From JBKQVT01 sp963727245 (GTDB taxonomy: Bacteria > Planctomycetota > Planctomycetia > Pirellulales > Thermoguttaceae): a stretch of 64,000 nucleotides of DNA. Shown here piece after piece: positions 9,107 through 19,200 of this stretch. The stretch spans positions 50,500-114,499 of the forward strand of contig CAVSFO010000021.1 of assembly GCA_963727245.1 (NCBI GenBank), given 5' to 3'. Every line of letters begins with the position of its first letter. The first letter of the stretch is position 1. The notes under the pieces were generated by a model. The model saw only the letters and a program-made list of their open reading frames with translations. It searched no databases and was not told where the DNA came from. The position numbers were made by a program, and so were the translations under genes.

Positions 9107-11095
9107 TTAAGGCCGGGGCTTGCCGATCCGGAGCAGTACGACGCCGTGGCGCGGCACCGCCGCTTCCCAGCCGCTGGCCGCCGCGGCCAAGTCTTGCTGC
9201 CGCCACAGGTCGCGTACCGGCTGGGGACCGTGGAGGTTCAAGTCCGGCCAGTCGATTCTCACGGTGCCGGCGACGTCTCCGCGGTTGAACAGGCCCACGG
9301 CCAGCGTGCCGTCGGCCAAAGGTCGTGCCCAGACCTCGTGGGGGCCTTTCTGTTTGACGCGTCCGGCGGCGCGGCCCAAGGGGTCCTGGTCGACCGCCAG
9401 CACTTCACTATTGGTCAACAGGGCGAGCGTGTAGTCGTCCATCGCCGAGAGATCGCAGCCCAGCAGCAGCGGGGCGGCCAAGAGGCACCAGAGGCTGACG
9501 TGGGTGATCTGCTCGTGGCGATCCAAGTGGGTCCGGTGCATCGTCCGGACCCCGCCGACCTTGCCCACCACGAGCATGTCCGGATCGTTCCAATGTCCCG
9601 GGCCGGCGTACTTCTCATGTCCGTCCTGGCTGAAGCCGTTGGAGATAATGAGGGCCCAGTTATCATAGATGTCGTCGGTGGTCCGCCAGAGGTTTGCCCC
9701 CACCTGTGCGGCCCCACTCCCAGACGTTGTCGCTTCCATACTGACAAAGGCTGTACACGATGTCGCGGTCGCAGCGGTCCAGCGCCTGGCCCATGACGCG
9801 AAAGGGCTTCATGGTGCGCTGACGGCCGGAGAGCGTCGCCACGCTGCCATAGGAGCACCAGTCGTCCTTGAGAAAATCCACGCCCCACTTGGCATAGGTG
9901 TCGGCGTCCTGCTGCTCGTGCTGCCAACTGCCGGCGTAGCCGCCGCAGGTGAAGGGCCCGGGCGACGAGTAGATGCCCAGCTTCAGCCCTTTGCCATGGA
10001 GATAATCGGCCAGGGCTTTCATGTCGGGAAACCGGCTGTTGGACTGGATCTGGCCCTGGGCGTCGCGCTTGCCCTCCCAGGAGTCGTCGATGTTGACGTA
10101 CTGATAGCCGTAGCCGGCAAGACCGAACTTGACCAGGGCGTCGGCCGCGGCGCGGACCAGTTCGTCCGTGACCAATCCTCCCCAGCAGTTCCAGGAGTTC
10201 CAACCCATCGGCGGCGTGCGGGCCAGCTTGTGAGGCCCGGCGACGATGGTCAACCTGGCGCGGGCTTCTCCCAGCGGGTTGCCGGCCGTGATCGTCGCCA
10301 CCGTGGTCCCCGCTTGCTTGAGCGAGCCGGTGATGATGCCGGTATGCCCATCGAGAGTCAGCCCCGCGGGGAGATTCTCGGCCGAAAACCGTAGCGGCCG
10401 CTCGCCGCTGGCAGGAACCAGGAACAGGAACGGACGGCCCGGCGTGGCTCCCGTGATTGTCGGGGCGTGGATGGCCGGCCGCGGCGAATTCTCGTGGGCA
10501 ATCGGCGGTCCGACCGGCCAGGGCGGGTCGATGGTTTCCGGTCGTGCCTTGCGCCCGGCGCCAGCTCCAGGATGGCGCCGGCCCAGTCGGCACGGTCGTA
10601 GTCGGTGCCGTCGCCGCCGTCGTTGACCCGCAGCAGCAGCCGGCGGGCGCCGCGAAGATCGGCGCTGAGCATCTTCGCTTCGTTGCCGCCGCGCATGACG
10701 TCCGTTTCCACGACCTTCTTGCCGTCGACCCAGACCTCGAAGCCGACGCTCCCCTTGCCGTGGGCGTCGTCATCCACACCGACCATCCCCACGAACTTCG
10801 TGGCGGCCCCTTTGAGGTCGATCCACATCTCGCTGACGGAATACGTCCCTATGCCGTGGACAAAACCGACGCCGTGGATTTGGATGGGGTGGCTCTCGGC
10901 GGAGCAGCCTGCCCGCGCGACGGCCCAGCTCTGTTCGATCTTGTTGACATCGAGGCTGTCGAGCCAGATGGCGCCGGCCGGCGCATCCTTGCCCCGCAGT
11001 GCCGCCACGTCCTGGGCCCGGCCCTGGGCGGCCGCCAGACAAACCAACCAGGCCATCGCCGTCAGACGCGCCGAACGTGCCAAAATGGACCGCAT
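9107..11095 (-). CDS. Secreted alpha-galactosidase, NPCBM plus GH27 (two frameshifts)
   Basis: Hydrolyses terminal alpha-galactosides outside the cytoplasm. ATG at 11095 has GGAGA seven bases upstream and opens a signal peptide (LTAMAWLVCLAAAQGRAQ). Next is an NPCBM galactose-binding-like domain (WAVARAGCSAESHPIQIHGV, WVDGKKVVETDVMRGG), then an Ig-like putative He-PIG segment (LTLDGHTGIITGSLKQAG). The GH27 barrel starts PPMGWNSWNCWGG, with NIDDSWE, the nucleophile Asp in FLKDDWCSYG and the acid/base region near RTTDDIYDNW, then GHWNDPDMLVVG. A beta-sandwich ends the protein. Frames break at ~10554 (one G missing) and ~9705 (one G extra). Neither removes a domain, so the gene is probably intact in the organism. 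Confidence 0.87.
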
Positions 11096-11156
11096 GAGCA
11101 TTCTCCGATCAAGTGAGGGGGGGCAAAGTGGCAGGCGTGTAGGAGTGAACTTCCGC

Positions 11157-11191
11157 ACCCCTATCCCTCCGGGAGAGGGTTGGGGTGAGGG
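11157..11191. repeat. Family E hairpin (CCTCCGGGAGAGGG)
   Basis: CCCTATCCCTCCGGGAGAGG then GTTGGGGTGAGGG, upstream of the galactosidase. It matches the longer element at 39066-39175 between lpxD and lpxI. The downstream bases GGGACGGTCCCCCGTGAACG also recall a half family B element (compare 26505-26525). Confidence 0.6.
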
Positions 11192-11300
11192 CGGCCAGCG
11201 CGGGACGGTCCCCCGTGAACGCTTGCCCTGGAAAACATTAACTGTACTCCGTTGCAACGGGAAAGTCCATTTTCAACCGCTCGGGCCGCATCTTTCGCCG

Positions 11301-11438
11301 TAGGGTGGGCCAAGGTCGCGCGGCTTCCGGTGGGGCTTCGCAAACCGCATCTCGCTTAAATTCCCGGTCACTGGGAAATCGACATCCGGCAAGCGACCGA
11401 AGTCCCACCAGGCCTGCGGTTTGCTCGACCCACCCTAC
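11301..11438. repeat. Family A repeat, long form, right of the galactosidase gene
   Basis: Runs from TAGGGTGGGCCAAGGTCGCG to CTCGACCCACCCTAC and is the diverged inverse of 8913-9050. The intergenic interval 11096-11683 otherwise shows no gene that I can support. Confidence 0.8.
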
Positions 11439-11683
11439 GTACTGGTGCTAAATACAGAGCCTTGCCAACGCCGTTGCCGTGCCTTATTGTGAATTTAGCG
11501 TTAGGCCGCCAGGGTGATCGAACCAACCTGGGGGCGGCAACGTAACGTGAGTTTGAGGCAGGAGGCGGGGTTCCCCTACCTATTTCTTGGCGGCCAGGCG
11601 AACAGGGCGTCCAAGGATGGGGGGCGGTCCCCTGGTGCTTCCTGGCGTTTTCCCCTCCTTCTACGCATAGGGCGAGACACTGC

Positions 11684-12597
11684 ATGGATTCCGACATTGT
11701 GATCGAGACCCGGAATCTCACCAAGGTTTATCGGGATTTCTGGGGCCGGCAGAAGGTGCGGGCCCTGAAGGCCCTGGACCTTGAGGTTCGCAAAGGGGAG
11801 ATTTTCGGCCTGCTGGGCCCGAACGGCTCGGGCAAGACGACCACGATCAAACTCCTCTTGGGGCTGCTGTTCCCCACCAGCGGCGAGGCCCTGGTCTTCG
11901 GCCGCGAGGCCACCGAAGTGACCAAGAACGAGCGCATCGGCTACCTGCCCGAGGAGTCGTACCTCTACCGCTTCCTCAACGCCGAAGAGACGCTGGATTT
12001 TTACGGCCGGCTGTTCGACATGCCGCGGGCGGTGCGGCGGCAGCGGGCGGCCGACCTGATCGACCTGGTGGGGTTGGGCTGGGCGAAGCGGCGGCAGTTG
12101 AAGGAATACTCCAAGGGCATGACCCGGCTGATCGGCCTGGCCCAGGCCCTGATCAACGATCCGGAGTTGCTCTTCCTGGACGAGCCCACCAGCGGCCTGG
12201 ATCCCATCCACACCAGCGAGATGAAGGGACTGATCTGCCGCCTGCGGGACGAGGGCAAGACGATCGTCATGTGCAGCCACCTGCTGGCCGACGTGCAGGA
12301 CGTTCGCGATCGCATCGGCATCCTCTACAAGGGCGAGTTGAAGGAGTTGGGGCGGGTCGACGCCCTGGTGAAAGTCCGCAACGAGACGCAGATCCTCACC
12401 TCGCTGCTGAGCGCGGAGGCCCAGGCCGAGGTGCGCCAGGTGGTCGAGCGCCATCAGGGGCAGGTGCTTTCCATGGACAACCCCACCACCTCGCTGGAGG
12501 AGTTGTTCTTGCACATCATCGATCAGAGCGAGGCCCACCCCGGCCGGCGCGTGCGCGGGGTGCAGCCCGGCGCCCTTCGGGCACCCCTTCGGTATAA
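11684..12597 (+). CDS. ABC transporter ATP-binding protein
   Basis: Energises the permease encoded just downstream. Walker A GPNGSGKTT (about residue 46), Q-loop region GYLPEES, signature YSKGM, Walker B LLFLDEPTSGLD and switch His in CSHLL are all present. The C-terminal portion (LEELFLHIID) fits the ABC-2/NatA-type subunits. As sequenced, the frame does not stop but runs on through a shadow of the permease N-terminus and joins it after that gene's own frameshift. I end the gene at the TAA at 12595-12597 in the neighbouring frame, nine bases before the permease ATG, which implies a one-base error near 12540. The exact C-terminus is therefore uncertain. Confidence 0.85.
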
Positions 12598-12605
12598 GAG
12601 CTTCC

Positions 12606-14419
12606 ATGCCCATCGAAACCAACGATTTTGTCTCCTTTCCGGAGTGGTTTGCCGGCGCCGCGCCGACGTGGCTGATTATCGTGGTCGCGGTGGCGCTGGT
12701 GGCGTTGGCGGTCTCCTGGCTGGCGGCGTTGCTCGGCGCGGGCCGAAGAAGGCGGCCGCCATGCCTTGGAAGGTGCTGGCGGCCGCCGCGGCCGACCTGA
12801 CGCGGATGTCGCCCCGCCGCGTGTGGGCGCTTTCCTGGCTGGCCGTCAAGGAGTCGATCCGCAACCGCGTGATCGTGATCTTCGTGGTCTTCGTGGTCCT
12901 CTTGCTCTTTGCCGGCTGGTTCATCGACCCCTCCAACCCCGATCCCGCCAGGCAATATCTCGAATTGGTGCTCACCATGACCGGCTATCTGACGCTGCTG
13001 CTGGCGTTGTTTATCAGCGCGTTGAGCCTGCCGGCCGACATTAAGAACCGCACCCTGCACACCGTGGTCACCAAGCCCGTCCGCACCAGCGAGATCGTGC
13101 TCAGCCGCATCCTGGGTTTTACCATCGTGGGGACCGTGCTGCTGGTGCTGATGGGCCTGATCAGCTACGAATTCGTGGTTCGCGGCTTGTCGCACACCCA
13201 CCAACTCACGGCCGCCGACCTGCGTCCGGTCGGCCCCGTCTCCCGCGGCGAAGTCCCCGTCCTCAAGGGGCTTACCGGCCGCGCGCGCAACCATCGGCAC
13301 GAGGTCACCATCGTCACCGTCGACGGCCGGCCGCAGGCCCGCGTCGAGACGGCGCAGGGGCACTGGCACAAGGTCACGGTCACCGGCTCCGGCAAAGACG
13401 CCACGTACCTTGTGGGCCCGCCGGAAGACATGCTGGTGGCCCGGGTGCCGGTCTACGGCAAATTGCGGTTCAAGAATCGCCTCGGCGTCGACACTGAAAA
13501 GGGCATCAACGTCGGCGACGAGTGGACCTACCGCAGCTTCATCGAGGGGGGCACCCGCGCCGCCGCCATTTGGACCTTCGAGGGGATCACGGAGTCGCGG
13601 TTTCCCCAGGGACTGCCGGTGGAGATGACCATCGAGATCTTCCGCACCTACAAGGGCGACATCGAACACGGCATCCCGGGGAGCCTCTTGGTCCGCAAAC
13701 CGGACAGCGGCGAGAAGCCGGTGGAAGTGAGGATCTTCGCGGCCAAGAAGTTCGCCACCGACGAACAGTTCATTCCCCGCCAATGGCTGGACCGCGCCGG
13801 CAAGAGGGAGTTCGATCTGTTCCGCGATTTCGTCAATCACGGGAAGGTGGAAATCTGGCTGCAATGCGTGCCGCGGGCCCAGTATTTCGGCATGGCCCAG
13901 GCCGATCTCTACCTGCACCGCCAAAACGCCTCGTTCGCACTGAACTTCGCCAAGGGCTATTTCGGCATCTGGCTGCAGATGGTGTTGGTGATCGCCCTGG
14001 GGGTCATGTTCAGCACGTTCCTGAGCGGGCCGGTGGCGCTGGTGGCCACGCTGGCCGCGATGGTGGCGGGCTTCTGCGGCGACTTCCTCAGCGAGCTGGC
14101 CTCCGGCAAGATGATCGGCGGCGGCCCCTTCGAATCGCTGGACCGCATTATCACCCAGCAAAACATGACCTCCGAGCTGGCCACCGGGCTGCGCACCAAC
14201 ATGATCAAGATGCTCGACCCGCTCCTGGAAAAGCCCTTGGGGGCCATCTCCGCCCTGCTGCCCGACTTCAACCGCTTCAACTTCGCCGATCACGTCTCCT
14301 ACGGGTTCAACATCAGCGGCAGCCTGCTGCTGGAGTGCATCGTGCGGGCGGCGGCGTTCCTGCTGCCGGTGTTTGTGGCCGGTTATCTCTTCCTCAAGAT
14401 GCGCGAGGTGGCCGAATGA
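12606..14419 (+). CDS. ABC transporter permease, multi-copper/NosY-like type (one frameshift)
   Basis: ABC-2 type membrane subunit. ATG 12606 starts MPIETNDFVSFPEWFAGAAP, then a first membrane helix (TWLIIVVAVALVALAVSWLA). One G is missing near 12741, after which the frame continues GPKKAAAMPWKVLAAAAADL. Further helices include VIVIFVVFVVLLLFAGWF, YLTLLLALFISAL and IVGTVLLVLMGLISY. A large non-membrane domain (about residues 220-440) precedes three C-terminal helices (MVLVIALGVMFS; ALVATLAAMVAGF; AFLLPVFVAGYLF). The LPADIKNRTLHTVVTKPVRT segment is typical of this permease group. Stop TGA overlaps the ATG of the next gene (ATGA), so the two are translationally coupled. Confidence 0.82.
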
Positions 14420-15938
14420 ACGCCCGTCGTGCCCTGGTCCGCAAGGTCGGCTACCTGGTTGCCATGGGGGTGCTGTTGGTGCCGCTGTTTTGGCTGGGCC
14501 ACCCCGCCACCTTCGCCACCAAAGAAGGCCAGGGGCGCAGCGGGGGCGTGCTGGCCCAAATCCGCCAAGCCAAGCAAGTCAGCCAGACCGACCTCGGCCA
14601 GATCGACCTCACGGCCGAAACGGTCAAGCTGGCCACCTTGGGCATGCGGGGCGTGGCGGCCGACATCCTCTGGATGAAGGCCAACAAGTTCCAGATGAAA
14701 AAAGACTGGACCAACCTCTCCGCCACCTTGGAACAGATTACCAAGGTCGAGCCCAACTTGATCGGCCCCTGGCGCTTCCAGGCCTGGAACTTGTCTTACA
14801 ACGTCTCCGTCTCCTTCGACCTTCCCGGCGACAAGTATTACTGGCTGATCCGCGGCGTCAGGTTTCTCGAAGACGGCGTTTGGCACAACAAGCGCGAGCC
14901 GCGGCTGCTGACCGACATCGGCTGGTTCATCTCCTACAAGATCGGCAAGGACGACCCCTGGCGGCAATACCGCCGCCTCTTCCGGCAAGACGACGACTTC
15001 AACGGCTCCCTGCCCCTGGAACTCCGCGACAACTGGCTGGTCGGCAAGACGTGGTACGAAAAGTCCGAGGACCTGGTGAAGGGCTTGAGGCGGGAAGATC
15101 TCGGCACCATGAGCATGGTGCTCTTCTACCACAATCGGCCCATGTGCCAGATGGATTACGCCGACACCATGGAAAAGGAGGGCATTTTCGGGGAAAAAGC
15201 CCGCCTGGCCTGGCAGGTGGCCGGCCACGAATGGTTCGACTTCGGCGCCAGGGAAATTCCCTCGCCCATTCCCGACGAGGGGCCGATCTGCCTGAACCGG
15301 AAGGAAAGGTACGACAAAGAGGCGCACGACCTGCTGACGCAACTGGAGTCGCTCTCTCCGGGCGTGCGCGAGCGGATCCTGCGCAGAACCGCGCCGCCTT
15401 GACGCCTCAGGAGCGCAAAATCCTGGACACCCCCGCCGAGAAGCGCTCGCCCCAGCAAAACAGCGCGGCCCGCGATCTGGAAGAAAAAATCAGGGTCACG
15501 CCCCATGCCATCGCCCTGCAGATCGGCGGCCGAAAGCACAAGCAGGCCAGGGAATTGGCCGACAAAATCGACGACTGCCAGAGGCAGAGCGTCGCCATCG
15601 CCCGCGACCGCACGATCGTCAATTTCGACTATTGGAAGCTCCGCGCCCAGGTCGAGCAGACCCCGGACTTGAGGAACGCGCGAAAGTACATCTACCAGGC
15701 CGACCGGGACTTCGCCAAGGCCTACCTCGACGGCGCTCGCAGCAACTACGACCTCGGGTTCAGCGCCTGGCGCAAAGTGCTCGATCGCTTCCCGGAATTG
15801 AAAAGCAACCGCACGACGCCGGCGGACATCATGGACGTGATCAAGCGCTACGAAGCACTCCTCAAGAGGCGCGACGACAACTTCCCCAAGCCCTTCATCC
15901 TCCAGGACATCATCGACGTGTCCCCGAAGGGGCGATAG
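14416..15938 (+). CDS. Membrane-anchored conserved protein of the ABC operon (one frameshift)
   Basis: Third gene of the ATPase-permease operon, overlapping the permease stop by four bases. The N-terminus has one membrane helix (VGYLVAMGVLLVPLFWLGHP); the rest is soluble and probably outside the cytoplasmic membrane. Recognisable blocks are LGMRGVAADILWMKANKFQ, TNLSATLEQITKVEPN and FRQDDDFNGSLPLELRDNW. Near 15385 one base is missing: the frame ends falsely at 15402 after RERIL, and continues as AQNRAALTPQERKILDTPAE to 15938. I know this arrangement from other planctomycetes, but not its function. The context suggests an accessory or substrate-handling partner of the transporter. Confidence 0.7.
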
Positions 15939-15963
15939 AAAGCCGCGCCGACGGCCGCCGCGC

Positions 15964-16030
15964 GTGCCACTGGCTTTGCCAGTGCGTGCGCGGGACTTGT
16001 CGCCCAAGGCACTGGCATAGCCAGTGGCAC
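15964..16030. repeat. Family D inverted repeat
   Basis: Arms GTGCCACTGGCTTTGCCAGT and ACTGGCATAGCCAGTGGCAC flank a 27-nt spacer, between the convergent ABC operon and SGNH operon, where it could also serve as a transcription end for either side. Same type as 3991-4080. Confidence 0.75.
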
Positions 16031-16108
16031 CCGCGCCTTTGCGTGGAATGCTCCACGCCATGCCCTTGGCGCTCGTTCGTGTTGCTTCAGCGGGATTTCC
16101 GCACGCCC

Positions 16109-17002
16109 TCAACGACGCGGACGGCGACGCCGCAGCCAGACGGCCAAGACCATGCCGCCGCCCGCCAGCATCGCCAACGAGGAAGGCTCCGGGGCGCTGA
16201 CGTCGGCTCCGCCGGGATCTCCGTCGCCGCCGTTGCCCGGGGAAAGGCCCGGATCGGTGGCGAGGATGCCGTTGTACCAGACCTGGGCCATGAGATTGCC
16301 GCCGGCCTGGTTGGGATGGAGGTCGTTGTCGTAATAGTAGGGCGAAACGGTGGAGGTGTACGGTTCGTACAGCATGGGGTTGAACGACGGGTACATATCG
16401 ACGAGGCTGACGTTCGGCCAGGTCGCCTGCGCACTGGCCACGGCGGCCCCCACGTCGATGTTGAACCGCTGCACGGCCAGATTCAGGGCCACGCTCCCGC
16501 AATTCGGCACGATCTGGGCGACAATCAAGTGGGCAAGCGGCGCACAGCTTTGGATCTTCGCGATCAGCAGGTCCATCCGGTACTGCACGTCATAGTCCGA
16601 CAAATCCCAGGAGTTGTTAACGTCGTTGGTCCCGATCATCATCAGGATATAGTTGTCGGGCGAATTCACGTTCGGCTGGTTCAGGTAGCCCGTGCCCGTG
16701 GTGGAGATGCCCTCCAGGATGCCTTGCCAGCCGTTGGGGAGCGTGTACGCGGTGCCGTTGATGGTGTAATTCTGGGCGATGAAGTACCCGCGCTTTCCTT
16801 CGTTGGTCCCCACCGTCACGCCGTAGCCGGCGTTGGTGAGTAGGGTCTCCAGCGGGGCGACGTAGAAGGCGTCGTTGGTGATCGAGTCGCCCAGGGGCAG
16901 GAGGTTGATAGTCGTGGCGGCCGACTCTTGCGCCGCGATCAACAGGCCCAACAGGGCCGCCGCGGAAAACGAAAAGAGGCTTTTGGAAGAGACTGCGTTC
17001 AT
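16109..17002 (-). CDS. Secreted SGNH/GDSL hydrolase with PEP-CTERM tail, copy 1
   Basis: 297 residues from ATG 17002, which follows GGAGG at a proper gap and overlaps the upstream gene's TGA. Signal peptide (FSFSAAALLGLLIAAQESAA), then block I LPLGDSITND (catalytic Ser), block III MMIGTNDVNN and block V NDLHPNQAGG (Asp/His). The C-terminus is a PEP-CTERM sorting tail: APEPSSLAMLAGGG, a hydrophobic helix, then WLRRRRPRR. Family members remove acyl or acetyl groups from carbohydrates or lipids; the substrate here is unknown. It is the last gene of a three-gene paralogous operon. No exosortase is present in the window. Confidence 0.88.
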   Translation of the reverse strand: MNAVSSKSLFSFSAAALLGLLIAAQESAATTINLLPLGDSITNDAFYVAPLETLLTNAGYGVTVGTNEGKRGYFIAQNYTINGTAYTLPNGWQGILEGISTTGTGYLNQPNVNSPDNYILMMIGTNDVNNSWDLSDYDVQYRMDLLIAKIQSCAPLAHLIVAQIVPNCGSVALNLAVQRFNIDVGAAVASAQATWPNVSLVDMYPSFNPMLYEPYTSTVSPYYYDNDLHPNQAGGNLMAQVWYNGILATDPGLSPGNGGDGDPGGADVSAPEPSSLAMLAGGGMVLAVWLRRRRPRR

Positions 17003-17887
17003 GGCCCCGCCTCCGGCCTGCCGCGACGCCGCAGCCAGACGGCCAAGACCAGGCCGCCCGCCGCCAGCATCGCCAGCGAGCAAGGCTCCGGCACGGCGGC
17101 GGTGACTCCTTGCTCCCCGTCCGGCAAGTAAGGCGCCGGAGCCACCGCGACGATGCCGTTGTACCAGACCTGGGCCGCAATTTGGCAGCCGGCCGCGTCC
17201 AGATGGATGTTGTCGGACGGCGGGTTGAAGTAAGGCGAATTCGTCGAGGTATAGGGGAAATACAGAATCTCCTGGAACGCAGGGTACATATCGACCAGGC
17301 TGACGTTGGGGAAGGCAACCCTCGCGGTGGCCACGACGGCCGCAATGTCAACGTTCAAGCCCCGCACCGCCAGGTCCCTGGCCATGGTCGAGCAACAGGG
17401 CACCGTCTCGGCGACAATCAGGTGGGCCAGCGGCGCGAGGCTCTCGATCTCCGAGATCATCCACCCCATCCGGCACTGCACGTCGTAGTCCCCCATATCG
17501 AAGGCGTCATAGGCGTCATTGGTGCCGATCATCAGTAGGATATAGGTGTTCGGGGAATTGACGTTCGGATAGTTCAAGCACTGGGTGGGGATGATGGGCA
17601 GCAAGGAGTAGCCTTCGCGCCCCGTATCGTCGTGGTAGACGCCGCCGATGGTGTAGTCGTTGTCGATGACGTACCCAACGTGGCCTTGGTTGGCAATCAG
17701 GTTCGCCGTATAACCGCCGGCGTCCAACAGATTCACCAAAGGGGTAAAGGTGCCTTGCTGCGTCGTGTTCGAGTCGCCTATGGGCAGGAAGTTGATGGTC
17801 GTTGCGCGACGCCGCCGCAACGATCAACAGGCCCAACAGGGCCGCCGCGGAAACGGAGAAGAAGCCCCGGAAAGAGACCGCGTTCAT
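16999..17887 (-). CDS. Secreted SGNH/GDSL hydrolase with PEP-CTERM tail, copy 2 (one frameshift)
   Basis: Starts at ATG 17887 (MNAVSFRGFFSVSAAALLG, nearly identical to copy 1's signal peptide). One indel near 17810 separates the signal peptide from the mature part, which resumes ATTINFLPIGDSNTTQQGTF. Block III is LLMIGTNDAYD, block V NIHLDAAGCQ, and the end is AVPEPCSLAMLAAGGLV then LRRRGRPEAGP. The stop TGA overlaps the ATG of copy 1 as ATGA. Compared with copies 1 and 3 the Pro after the catalytic His is replaced by Leu, a small difference in block V. Confidence 0.82.
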
Positions 17888-18762
17888 ACGCGCCGCCCCC
17901 GGCCGGTGCCGACGCCGCAGCCGGACGGCCAAGATCATGCCGCCGGCCGCCAGCATCGCCAGCGTGGAAGGCTCCGGCACGGCGGCGGTGACTCCTTGGT
18001 CCCCACCCGGCAAGGTCGGCGCCGACGCCGCCGCGACGATGCCGTTGTACCAGACCTGGGCCATGAGGTTGCCGCCGAGTTGGTTGGGATGGAGGATGTC
18101 CTGCATGTAGGGCGATGCCGTCGCGGTGTACGGGCTGTACAGGGTGGCGTTGAACGGCGGGTACATGTTGACGAGGCTGACGTTGGACCAGGTGGCCCGC
18201 GCGGCAGCCACGGCGGCCCCCACGTCAACGTCGAACCGCTGCCCGGCCATGTTCGTCGGCACATCGCGGCAGTCCGGTATGGGCTGGGCGACAATCAGGT
18301 GGGCAAGCGGCGCGACACTCTCGATCGTCGAGATCAGCAGTTCCATCCGGTACTGCACGTCGTAGTCCGCCAAATCAGAGCCCGTATCGAGGTCGTTGGT
18401 CCCGATCATCAGCAGGATATCGGTGTTGGTGGCATTCACGCGCGGGTCGGAGAGAGAGTAGGGGGAGCCGGTGATCGTCTCCAGCAAGCCGGACCGAGGG
18501 GACGTGTAGGTCACGCCGTTGATCGTGTACTGGTGGGCGATCGTGTAGCCGCTGAAACCTTCGTTGGCAATCACCGTGGGCGAATAGCCGGCTTGGCTGA
18601 GCAAGCTCTCCAGGGGGGCGAAATAAAGCCCACCCGCCGTGATCGAGTCACCCAGGGGAAGAAGGTTGATGGTCGATGCGCCGACGCTGTGGCGCCGACC
18701 GTAAGGCCCAACAGCGCCACGGCGCAGGTCGAGACGAGGATTCTCACGCGGACCGAGCTCAA
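17884..18762 (-). CDS. Secreted SGNH/GDSL hydrolase with PEP-CTERM tail, copy 3 (frameshift)
   Basis: First gene of the operon. I choose TTG at 18762, preceded by GGAGG at 7 nt; it yields a signal peptide (RVRILVSTCAVALLGLTVGA). A one-base indel near 18690 precedes STINLLPLGDSITAGG. Block III is LLMIGTNDLD and block V DILHPNQLGG; the tail is AVPEPSTLAMLAAGG then RLRRRHRPGAA. As sequenced the frame runs straight into the start of copy 2 with no stop. In copy 2 the equivalent spot is an ATGA overlap, so I think a base in the G run near 17898 is wrong and the real stop is at 17884-17886. Confidence 0.8.
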
Positions 18763-18920
18763 GCGGGCGCCTCCACTGCAACATCGACCGAAATCGCCGA
18801 CAAGGGGCGCCGAAGATGCCGTCCCCGGCGCGGCCAACGCCGATTTTTCCATCTAACTCGATTATAGCGACCCCGTCGCAGGCGCCACAAGCGAAAAGCG
18901 GTATTCATTCCCCCCGGAAC

Positions 18921-19032
18921 TGGTGGGCTTGTAGGTGGGGCGACGGGCACCGACGCGAAGCGTTGGTCGGCGAGCCCCACCAATTTCGCTCGGCCATTTC
19001 CTGGTGGGGCTCGCTGCGCTCGACCCACCCCA
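18921..19032. repeat. Family A inverted repeat
   Basis: GGTGGGGCTCGCTGCGCTCG at 19002-19021 pairs with CGGCGAGCCCCACC at 18969-18982, and outer arms TAGGTGGGGCG and CGACCCACCCC extend it. It lies in the ~440-base gap between the SGNH operon and gcvT, which are divergent. I see no other feature in that gap. Confidence 0.7.
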
Positions 19033-19200
19033 GGGGCTGGTGTTGCCCGATTTTGCGGTCCTTCGGACCCCAGGCACGCAGTGCCCGGGCTTTTGGGATG
19101 CTTCCCGCCGCCGCCTCGTCTCCTCCCCTGGTCGCGACGCCGTTTGCTGCTAAAATGCGTGATTCCGGGTCAGTTTCCGTCTGGGATCGGAATCGCGCTC

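Noticed and set aside
11576..14293. 905-codon minus-strand frame
   Set aside because: Antisense shadow of the ABC transporter genes, whose Walker motifs and helices are on the plus strand.
11684..14419. Natural ATPase-permease fusion
   Set aside because: The joining segment is a frame-shifted reading of the permease N-terminus; a separate ATG and signal-like helix at 12606 show two genes and an indel.
17516..18784. Fusion of SGNH copies 3 and 2 into one protein
   Set aside because: The frame passes from a complete PEP-CTERM tail straight into a new signal peptide; the parallel junction between copies 2 and 1 is an ATGA overlap, so an indel is more likely.
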